Source: UBA6115 sp964346355
Lineage (GTDB): Bacteria > Bacillota > Clostridia > Christensenellales > Aristaeellaceae
Assembly: GCA_964346355.1 (NCBI GenBank)
Contig: CAYFUH010000001.1
Location: 1 to 64,000, forward strand
Direction: 5' to 3'
DNA length: 64,000 bases
Shown: in pieces, positions 16,704 through 23,745 of the stretch
Layout: every line of letters starts with the position of its first letter
Numbering within the stretch: the first letter of the stretch is position 1
Program-made: the position numbers and the translations under genes
Notes under the pieces: model-generated
What the model was told of the DNA's origin: nothing
The model's input: only the letters and a program-made list of their open reading frames with translations
Databases searched by the model: none

Positions 16704-17501
16704 TCAGGGCAATTGCTCAATACACTTGGTGGGGCATACCTGGACACATGCGCCGCACAGGGTGCACTTTTCAGGGTCAATCAGTGCCAGGAAATTGTTG
16801 ACGTGGATGGCGTCGTACTCGCAGGCCTTTTCACAGCGCTTGCAGCCGATGCAAGCCTTGTCGCATGTTTCCCGCGCCTCGCGCGGGGCGGCCAGGCTTT
16901 GGCAGCGCACGGTGACACGTGCCTTTTTGGGCAGCAGTTTGATGACGCTGCGCGGGCATTCTTTCACACACATGCCGCAGGCTGTGCATTTTTCCTCATC
17001 AATGACGACGATGCCGTTTTCAATCTTCATAGCGTCAAAGCGACACACACGCACACAGTCCCCCAGGCCGACACATCCCCATTGGCACATGGTCGGGCCG
17101 CCGGCTAAGCCAACCGCGGTATGGCAGGTTTCAGGACCATTGTAGTCGTAGCGCGGCTTGACCACGCCGGTCTCACCCTGACACAGGACACGTGCCACCA
17201 CGGGTTCGGTCACTTCGGCTGTCTGGCCCATAATCTCAGCCAACAAATCCAGCGTCTTCTGGCCGCCGGGCGTGCACAGGTCGATGGTTGTTTCACCGTT
17301 GACAACCGCAAGCGCATAGGCGTCGCAGCCGGGGTATCCGCAGGCACCGCAATTGGCGCCGGCCATCGCGTCCCTTGCCAGGGTAAAGCGCTCATCCACC
17401 GGCACGGCGAATTTTTTGGAGGCAAAGGTCAAAATAAGCCCGAAGAGGACGCCCAGGCCGCCCATGACACCGGCAGCATAGAGAATCGCGTTTAATTCCA
17501 T
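16704..17501 (-). CDS. rnfB: Rnf complex subunit RnfB (iron-sulfur protein)
   Basis: The ferredoxin-facing electron-entry subunit of the Rnf ferredoxin:NAD oxidoreductase. The 265-residue product has one N-terminal membrane anchor (residues 5-27). A CGACGYPGCDAYA cluster follows, with a later cysteine, then a CQWGC...CVRVC region and two paired ferredoxin-like motif sets (CTACGMCVKECP, CIGCKRCEKAC, CTLCGACVQVCP). This matches clostridial RnfB. It is sixth of the six rnf genes and is separated from rnfA by 15 bases. Confidence 0.96.
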   Translation of the reverse strand: MELNAILYAAGVMGGLGVLFGLILTFASKKFAVPVDERFTLARDAMAGANCGACGYPGCDAYALAVVNGETTIDLCTPGGQKTLDLLAEIMGQTAEVTEPVVARVLCQGETGVVKPRYDYNGPETCHTAVGLAGGPTMCQWGCVGLGDCVRVCRFDAMKIENGIVVIDEEKCTACGMCVKECPRSVIKLLPKKARVTVRCQSLAAPREARETCDKACIGCKRCEKACEYDAIHVNNFLALIDPEKCTLCGACVQVCPTKCIEQLP

Positions 17502-17516
17502 TGGTTCATCCCCTCC

Positions 17517-18110
17517 TTACATTTTGCCCAGGCCGGCAAAGCCCAGGAAGGCCACGGACATCAAGCCCGCAACAACCAGGCTGATCGGAAAGCCCTTGAA
17601 GGCCTTTGGGATATTGGAAGATTCCAGCCGCTCGCGCACGCCGGCCATCAGCACAATGGCCAGCATAAAGCCCATTGCGCCAAACACGCCGTTCATTACG
17701 GACCAGAACAGGTTGTAGCTGTTGTCGATGTTAAGGATGGTAGCGCCCAGCACCGCGCAGTTGGTGGTGATCAGCGGCAGGTAGATGCCCAGCGCGTTGT
17801 ACAGGGAGGGCATGGATTTCTTCATGAACATCTCCACAAACTGCACCAGGGAGGCAATGACCAGAATGAATGAAATGGTAATCAGGTAGGCCAACTGCAG
17901 CGGAATCAACACATAATGATACACAAAGTAGGTAAACAGGGAGGCTAGCGCCATCACGAAGGTGACCGCGATGCCCATGCCAGCGGCGGTTTCAACCTTG
18001 CTGGACACACCCAAAAAGGGACAGCAGCCCAGGTACCGGGAGAAAATGAAGTTATTGGTCAATACACAATTGACCATGAACAGCAGGAAATTGGTTAAGG
18101 TCAATTCCAT
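17517..18110 (-). CDS. rnfA: Rnf complex subunit RnfA
   Basis: An integral membrane subunit, paralogous to RnfE, that forms part of the ion-translocating membrane core. The 197-residue product has six predicted spans and the family stretch NNFIFSRYLGCCPFLGVS near the N-terminus, with a conserved cysteine pair; TTNCAVLG occurs later. It overlaps the rnfE stop by one base (TAATG). Confidence 0.95.
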   Translation of the reverse strand: MELTLTNFLLFMVNCVLTNNFIFSRYLGCCPFLGVSSKVETAAGMGIAVTFVMALASLFTYFVYHYVLIPLQLAYLITISFILVIASLVQFVEMFMKKSMPSLYNALGIYLPLITTNCAVLGATILNIDNSYNLFWSVMNGVFGAMGFMLAIVLMAGVRERLESSNIPKAFKGFPISLVVAGLMSVAFLGFAGLGKM

Positions 18111-18739
18111 TATACTTCCGCTCCTTTCCTGGCGTTAATGCGGTTGGTGACAGCGTTTACCAAACCCAGCACAAGGCCCAGCACAAGGAAGCCGCCCGGG
18201 GCCATGACGGCCAGCAGCATCGGCTCAAAGGAGGCACCAAACAGGGCTGTGCCGAAAATGGTGCCGCTGCCCAGGAGCTCTCGGATGCCGCCGATGATAA
18301 TCAGCGCGATGGTAAAGCCCATCCCCATGCCCAGGCCATCAGCCGCGGAGAGCATCAAGGAGTTGCGGCTGGCAAATGCCTCCGCGCGTGCCAGGATGAT
18401 GCAGTTGACCACGATTAACGGGATAAACAAGCCCAAGGCATCATACAGCGCCGGCACAAAGGCCTGCATCATCAGCTGGACAATGGTCACAAAGGTGGAG
18501 ATGACCACGATAAAGGCCGGGATACGCACCTTATCCGGGATAAAGTTGCGAAGCAGGCTGATGACGATATTGCTGCCCAGCAAAACAAAACTGGCAGCCA
18601 GGCCCATGCCAAGCCCGTTTGTTGCGCTGGTGGTCGCGGCCAGGGTTGGACAGATGCCCAGCACCAGGCGGAAAATGGGGTTTTCGTTAATGATGCCATT
18701 GACGAAAACGCCGCGCATAGTCAATTTTTTCTCATGCAT
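18110..18739 (-). CDS. rnfE: Rnf complex subunit RnfE
   Basis: The second of the two paralogous six-span subunits. The 209-residue product has NPIFRLVLGICPTLAATT at residues 20-37 and LIVVNCIILARAEAFAS, both typical of RnfE/NqrD. A second ATG four bases downstream is out of frame, so 18739 is used; the ribosome site is weak and the start lies inside the end of rnfD, which suggests coupling. Confidence 0.95.
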   Translation of the reverse strand: MHEKKLTMRGVFVNGIINENPIFRLVLGICPTLAATTSATNGLGMGLAASFVLLGSNIVISLLRNFIPDKVRIPAFIVVISTFVTIVQLMMQAFVPALYDALGLFIPLIVVNCIILARAEAFASRNSLMLSAADGLGMGMGFTIALIIIGGIRELLGSGTIFGTALFGASFEPMLLAVMAPGGFLVLGLVLGLVNAVTNRINARKGAEV

Positions 18740-19676
18740 GTTTCTTCACCATCCCATATACACGTCGGCTGGTCCAGCGGTCAATGAGCGGGGTTAAAAT
18801 GTTCATCAGCAAGATGGCGTAGGTCACGCCCTCCGGGTAAGCCTTGGTCATGCGGATAACACCCACCAGAATGCCGCAGCCAATCGCGAAGATTACCTGC
18901 CCCACCTTCAGCATGGGGTTTGTGACGTAGTCTGTCGCCATAAACACGGCGCCAAAGAGCAGGCCGCCGGACAGGACCGCGCGCAGCGGATCTCCGCCCA
19001 TGATCCAGGTCATCACAGCGACCGTGCCCACAAACAGCACCGGGATGTGCCAGCGGATGGTGCCCACAAACAGCATGTACAAGAAACCGATGAGGATGGC
19101 GATCTTGCACACTTCGCCTATGGTGCCGGGGATGTTGCCCATCAGCAGGTCATACAGTTGATAGCCGCCCGGGCGGATCAAAGGTGTGGCGGCGGAGATT
19201 ACATCCGTACCGGCTGGCACGACTTCCGTCACACCCAGCACACGGGCAGGCATGTAATACACGCTCATCCGGGCTGGCCAGGAAGCAAGCAGCACGCCGC
19301 GCGCCAAAAGCGCCGGGTTCATAAAGTTCTGGCCGATGCCGCCAAACAGCTCCTTGACCAGTAATATGGCGATCGCGCTGCCGATAGCCGGCATCCACAG
19401 CGGTGCTTCCGCCGGCAAATTCAAGCCCAGGATGAGTCCGGTTACGACGGCGGACAAATCCATCACGCGCACGGGCCGCTTGGTGAGTTTTTGGAACAGG
19501 TATTCACACAGCACAGCGGAGACAACCGCCACAGCCAGCACCCAGGCAGCCTTTGTGCCAAACAGGTAAATGCCAGCGGCAGTCGTGGGCACCAGCGCAA
19601 TGAGCACATCCAGCATCAATGTCTGGGTGCTCTCCCGGTTTAACAAATGGGGCCCGGTGGAAAGACGCAGTTTCAT
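18732..19676 (-). CDS. rnfD: Rnf complex subunit RnfD (flavinylated membrane subunit)
   Basis: A multi-span subunit normally carrying covalent FMN on a threonine, plus riboflavin. The 314-residue product begins MKLRLSTGPHLL, five bases after the rnfC stop. The frame is open 27 codons upstream, but that would run into rnfC and lose the usual start. The flavinylation motif DxxSxAT is seen as DVISAATP about mid-protein, with alanine where glycine is usual. It has about ten hydrophobic segments. An ApbE-type flavin transferase is needed but is not in the window. Confidence 0.94.
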   Translation of the reverse strand: MKLRLSTGPHLLNRESTQTLMLDVLIALVPTTAAGIYLFGTKAAWVLAVAVVSAVLCEYLFQKLTKRPVRVMDLSAVVTGLILGLNLPAEAPLWMPAIGSAIAILLVKELFGGIGQNFMNPALLARGVLLASWPARMSVYYMPARVLGVTEVVPAGTDVISAATPLIRPGGYQLYDLLMGNIPGTIGEVCKIAILIGFLYMLFVGTIRWHIPVLFVGTVAVMTWIMGGDPLRAVLSGGLLFGAVFMATDYVTNPMLKVGQVIFAIGCGILVGVIRMTKAYPEGVTYAILLMNILTPLIDRWTSRRVYGMVKKHA

Positions 19677-19680
19677 TCCT

Positions 19681-20997
19681 TTACACCCTCCTCGCAGTAA
19701 TTTTTTCTTTTGCTTCCTTGAATGTGGCGCACAGTTCAATCTTGGCCGGGCACACATAGGAGCAGGAGCCGCACACGGTGCAATCCATCACATTGTGTTT
19801 CTTCATGCCGGCCAGGTCGCCCAAGTCGTTGAGCGCATTCAAGAACTGTGGGTTTAGCCGGGACGGGCAGGCTTCCACGCAGCGTCCGCAGCGGATGCAG
19901 GGTGTGGGCTGCTTCTTCACGGCGTCCTTATGGTTTAAGACGACGATGCCGTTGTTGGCCTTGGTCAGGCTGACATCAGTGCCCGGGATGCACAGGCCGG
20001 TCATGCTGCCGCCGGCGAAAATCTTGCCCGGATCCTCAGAAAAACCGCCTGCTTCATCAATGGCATCCTGGAAGCTGGTGCCGATGCGCACGCGCAGGTT
20101 GCTGGGTGTGTTGACACAGCCCGTGACGGTCGTCACACGGCTGATGAGCGGTTTACCGTTTATGACCGCGTCCGCAATGGCAGCAGCCGTGCCTACGTTG
20201 AACACAACCACCTGCGCGTCAATGGGCAGTGCCCCTGAGGGAACCTGCCGTTTGGTGACCGCATCGATCAATTGTTTTTCACCGCCCTGCGGATACTTGG
20301 TCTTCAGCACCGCCACACGGATGCCGTCCAGGCCGCTGATCGCTTCCTGCATGACCTTGATGGCATCTTTTTTGTTGTCCTCAATGGCGATGACGCCGGT
20401 TGACACCTTCATCGCGCGCATGATGAGGCGCAGGCCGTCCACAATGCGCTGCGGTTCTTCCAGCATCAGGCGGTGGTCCGCGGTGAGGAAGGTCTCACAC
20501 TCTGCGCCGTTTAAGATGATGGTGTCCACGGACTTGCCCTCCGGAATCATCATTTTGATGTGGGAGGGGAAGCACGCGCCACCCATGCCGCAGATGCCGG
20601 CGTCCTTCACCTGCTGAACAATCTTATCAGCCGGGGCGTTGTCAACAGTTCCCAGAGGAGACAAGGCCACCCATTCGTCCTTACCGTCACTTAAAATCTC
20701 AATGCAGGTACTGGCGGTTTTGCCCAGCATCTGCCTAGGTCCAACCGAGATCACCTCGCCGGATACGCTGGCGTGCACCGGGATGCCGATGCCGCCAACC
20801 GGTGTCGCGATAACCTGGCCCAACTTGACCAGATCGCCCTTCTTCACGCAGGGTGCGCTTGGCGCACCAATGTGCATATCAACGGGAATACAGACGCGCT
20901 CCGGAACAAAGTCGCGGATTGGCTGTGAATGGGTTTTCCCTTTGCCCTCATGCAGTTCCCTCAGCGGATGGATGCCGCCTTTGAAACTCAATTTCAT
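19681..20997 (-). CDS. rnfC: Rnf complex subunit RnfC (NADH-binding)
   Basis: The peripheral subunit thought to hold the NAD site and FMN, with two [4Fe-4S] clusters. The 438-residue product starts with FKGGIHP, has a biotinyl-lipoyl-like N-terminal domain, the Rossmann-type stretch GMGGACFPSHIKM, a SLBB domain, and two ferredoxin motifs near the C-terminus (CIRCGRCVEACP, CTVCGSCSYVCP). The order G-C-D-E-A-B differs from the common clostridial C-D-G-E-A-B in that rnfG comes first. Confidence 0.96.
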   Translation of the reverse strand: MKLSFKGGIHPLRELHEGKGKTHSQPIRDFVPERVCIPVDMHIGAPSAPCVKKGDLVKLGQVIATPVGGIGIPVHASVSGEVISVGPRQMLGKTASTCIEILSDGKDEWVALSPLGTVDNAPADKIVQQVKDAGICGMGGACFPSHIKMMIPEGKSVDTIILNGAECETFLTADHRLMLEEPQRIVDGLRLIMRAMKVSTGVIAIEDNKKDAIKVMQEAISGLDGIRVAVLKTKYPQGGEKQLIDAVTKRQVPSGALPIDAQVVVFNVGTAAAIADAVINGKPLISRVTTVTGCVNTPSNLRVRIGTSFQDAIDEAGGFSEDPGKIFAGGSMTGLCIPGTDVSLTKANNGIVVLNHKDAVKKQPTPCIRCGRCVEACPSRLNPQFLNALNDLGDLAGMKKHNVMDCTVCGSCSYVCPAKIELCATFKEAKEKITARRV

Positions 20998-21031
20998 GCT
21001 CTTATGCCTGCCTTTCTATACTTCAACCTGA

Positions 21032-22936
21032 TTACGGCTTGTTCTCAAACGCTTCGTTGATGGCGTCAATAATTGCCTGCATGGTGACGGTCGCGCTGGT
21101 CGCTGTATCCACATCGCGCAGGTTGTCCACATTGTTGCTGGCGGCTTTGTCCTCACTCCCGCGGATGATGAGCGGCGGCTGTTTTCCCTCAAACTGTTGC
21201 CTGAAGGCATCCTCAAGCGCCTTTGCGCCATAGCCCGCGGTCTCCATAAAGCCGTCCTGAACAATATCAATCTTGGCAATCGCGCCGTTTTGCGTGAAGC
21301 TTACCTTCACGGTGATCGGCCCCATGAAGCCCTGCTTGGTAACGGTGATCTCATCCCCGGTTACAACGATTTCCTGCTTGGGGAACTGCTGCTCATGCAG
21401 CTCGTTGATAGCGTCCAGCACCGCGTTGGTGGTGATGGTCGCGCCGGCAATGGCGTCAACGGTGGCGTCTGTCTTCTCTTCATCCGCCTTCAGGATATGC
21501 AGGGGCGGCAGCTTGCCGATAAACTGGTCCTTAAACTCCGCTTCCAGCGCAGCCAGGCCATATCCCTTGGTTTCCTTAAACTGGTCATCGCCAATGTGCA
21601 GGAAGTTAATCTTGCCGTTTTCATCAAAGGTGACCGCAACGGCAACGGGGCCGGCAAAGCCATCCTTGGCAGCTTTGAGCGCGCCCTCTGGAACTGCCAC
21701 AGGCTCAGGCGTTGCGGTTGCTTCCACAGTCGGCTTAGCTGTTGCGGCAGCTGATTCGCTGATGACGTTCTTGTCCTCATAGGCTTTATTGACGGCTTCA
21801 ATCACTGCCTTATTGGTGATGGTCGCACCGGAGATACCATCAATATCTTCCAGTTTGACAGGCAGTGTCTTGCCCACAAACTGCTGGGCAAAGGAGGGCT
21901 CAAGCGCCGCGGCGCCATAGCCTTCTGTCTCGTTAAAGCTGTCATCGCCAATGACTAGCGCGGTGATGGTGCCGTCATCCTTGACGGTAACCTGAACAGC
22001 AATGGGGTTGTCCTTGCCGGCAAAGCCAACCGCGCTCCCGGCATAGGTGACGCCTTCAGGTGCTAAGCCCGCAACCTCGTTCTTTGTTTCAAAAGCAGTG
22101 TTGATGGCCTCAATAACCGCCTTATTCGTGACGGTTGCGCCGGAGATGCCATCGATATCTTCCAACTTGATGGGCAGGGACTTGCCCGCAAACTGCGCGG
22201 CAAAATCTGCCTCAAGGGCAGCGGCGCCGTAGCCGTCTGTCTCGTTGAAGCGCTCATCCCCCACCTTCAGCGCGCTGATGGTGCCATCATCCTTGACGGT
22301 GACAACCACCGCGATGGGGTGATCTGCGCCCGCAAAACCAACCGCTTCACCGCCGTAGGACACGCCTTCTGCAATCATGACCGGTTTGTCCGCGTCTGGA
22401 TTGAGGTAGGCTTTGACCTGCTTGGCCACATTATTGACCGCGCCCAGCACTGCGTTGCTGGTGATGGTGGCTGCCGTGATGGCATCCACCGCGTTATCCT
22501 GCGTAGCGTCACCCAGCCGCACCGGGCTTTTTTTGCCGGTGAACTGCGCGGTGAAATCCGCATCCTTCGCTTTGGCGCCCAGGCCGGGTGTCTCAGCAAA
22601 CGCGCTGCCGCCGACATTGATCCCCGTGATGGTGCCATCCATTGTTACGCCGGTGATGACCTCGATCGGGCCGCCGTAACCCTTGGCTTCCATCTTGCCG
22701 ACATAGCCCAGCACTTCATCACCCTTTTTGGCGACAAACAGCGTCTTGCCGTCCTCAAGCGTCAATTCTTCAAAGGTGTCGGCCTCCGGCATGACATCCT
22801 TTTTGGCCTGTTCCTCCGCGGCGATTCCCTGCAGGCGGATGGGTTCCTTGGTCACCCCATAGGTGAGCGCCAGACCCAGCCCGGCTACGATGGTAATCGC
22901 GCCCAGGACAATCCATGCGTAAATGCGGTTCTTCAT
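21032..22936 (-). CDS. rnfG: RnfG-like protein with five FMN-binding domains
   Basis: RnfG normally carries one covalent FMN on the outer face and has about 200 residues. This protein has 634, with one N-terminal membrane anchor (residues 7-27) followed by five FMN_bind modules. The flavinylation motif (DxxS/TGAT-like) is seen at D151-T157 (DAITAAT), D262-T268 (DGISGAT), D366-T372 (DGISGAT), D494-T500 (DAIAGAT) and D610-T616 (DTATSAT). Modules 2 and 3 (about 188-290 and 291-390) are nearly the same, with long identical runs, so they are a recent duplication. An Ala/Thr/Pro-rich linker (395-418) separates modules 3 and 4. Module 1 looks most like ordinary RnfG. It overlaps the FAD-synthetase gene by four bases. 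Identification is firm; whether all five sites are loaded is inference. Confidence 0.93.
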   Translation of the reverse strand: MKNRIYAWIVLGAITIVAGLGLALTYGVTKEPIRLQGIAAEEQAKKDVMPEADTFEELTLEDGKTLFVAKKGDEVLGYVGKMEAKGYGGPIEVITGVTMDGTITGINVGGSAFAETPGLGAKAKDADFTAQFTGKKSPVRLGDATQDNAVDAITAATITSNAVLGAVNNVAKQVKAYLNPDADKPVMIAEGVSYGGEAVGFAGADHPIAVVVTVKDDGTISALKVGDERFNETDGYGAAALEADFAAQFAGKSLPIKLEDIDGISGATVTNKAVIEAINTAFETKNEVAGLAPEGVTYAGSAVGFAGKDNPIAVQVTVKDDGTITALVIGDDSFNETEGYGAAALEPSFAQQFVGKTLPVKLEDIDGISGATITNKAVIEAVNKAYEDKNVISESAAATAKPTVEATATPEPVAVPEGALKAAKDGFAGPVAVAVTFDENGKINFLHIGDDQFKETKGYGLAALEAEFKDQFIGKLPPLHILKADEEKTDATVDAIAGATITTNAVLDAINELHEQQFPKQEIVVTGDEITVTKQGFMGPITVKVSFTQNGAIAKIDIVQDGFMETAGYGAKALEDAFRQQFEGKQPPLIIRGSEDKAASNNVDNLRDVDTATSATVTMQAIIDAINEAFENKP

Positions 22937-23571
22937 TCAGTCAAACCTCCGTTATACCTTCCCGGCTCATCTATGATATAAAGCCGTTGCTTCATCGTGT
23001 TCTCAAGGGGGCGGCCCAGCATTTCCTCTGCCAGCGCATAATCCCTGTCTGTGATCGCCTTGCGGATGGCAGAGCTTGAAATGACCTGTCCTGATGACGT
23101 TTTCACCGGTGAAATCAACGAAAATCCGATGCCTGCCCCTTCGCACAGCGTCTTGAGTTTGCCTGTGTCGGTGTCGCCTTTAAACCCAAAGCGGTGGTCA
23201 AACCCTGCTACGATGTGCCTTGCGTTCAGCTTGCCCAGGAGCACCTGCTTAAAAAAATCAAGCCCGCTTTTGTGCTGCATGGTCTCATCAAACCGGCTGA
23301 TGGCGATGTCGTTGATGCCATAGCGCGCAATCAGTTCCAATCGCTCATTTGTGGTGGTGAGTTCCAGCAATTGAAGATCGGGCGCGATGACACGCATGGG
23401 CAGCGGCTCATAGGTGTGAACGACAGGCAGAAGGTGCTTTTCCTTCGCGATCTTCAGGCATTCCTTGATCAGCTGTTGATGTCCCAGATGAACCCCGTCA
23501 AACACACCAAGGCAAATCACTGATGGCATAACGGCGCCAAAAGGGAGCGTCTCAAGCTGATAAACCCTCAT
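22933..23571 (-). CDS. ribF: FAD synthetase domain protein (RibF without riboflavin kinase)
   Basis: Bacterial RibF usually has about 310 residues: an FMN adenylyltransferase followed by riboflavin kinase. This product has 212 residues and contains only the first. The nucleotidyltransferase motifs are intact: GVFDGVHLGHQ with HLGH at residues 28-31, and ISSSAIR at 164-170. It ends soon after LGRPLENT, where the kinase domain would begin, and nothing kinase-like follows in any frame; rnfG starts there with a four-base overlap. The ATG at 23571 is chosen for its AGGAG site. It is the first gene of the Rnf operon. FAD supply for flavinylation of RnfG and RnfD is a reasonable inference. Confidence 0.88.
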   Translation of the reverse strand: MRVYQLETLPFGAVMPSVICLGVFDGVHLGHQQLIKECLKIAKEKHLLPVVHTYEPLPMRVIAPDLQLLELTTTNERLELIARYGINDIAISRFDETMQHKSGLDFFKQVLLGKLNARHIVAGFDHRFGFKGDTDTGKLKTLCEGAGIGFSLISPVKTSSGQVISSSAIRKAITDRDYALAEEMLGRPLENTMKQRLYIIDEPGRYNGGLTE

Positions 23572-23619
23572 CAATTCTCCTGCCAATCTGAACCTAATAA
23601 AGCACGATGAACACGAAAA

Positions 23620-23648
23620 ATATTAACATGAACAAACGAATAAGTCAA
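23620..23648 (-). promoter_or_regulatory. Promoter of the ribF-rnf operon
   Basis: On the minus strand TTGACT (23643-23648), 17 bases, then TAATAT (23620-23625). It leaves a leader of about 40 bases before the ribF start. No FMN riboswitch-like structure is possible in so short a leader. Confidence 0.6.
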
Positions 23649-23745
23649 TGAAACAACCTGTTATTATAACCACCTTTTGGGAGTCTAAACAGTTCAAATC
23701 CATGCTAAAAAACACAAACAGAGGATATTTAATTGTAAGGTGTAT

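Noticed and set aside
23572..23745. FMN riboswitch ahead of the ribF-rnf operon
   Set aside because: The leader from the predicted start site is only about 40 bases and has none of the multi-stem structure needed.
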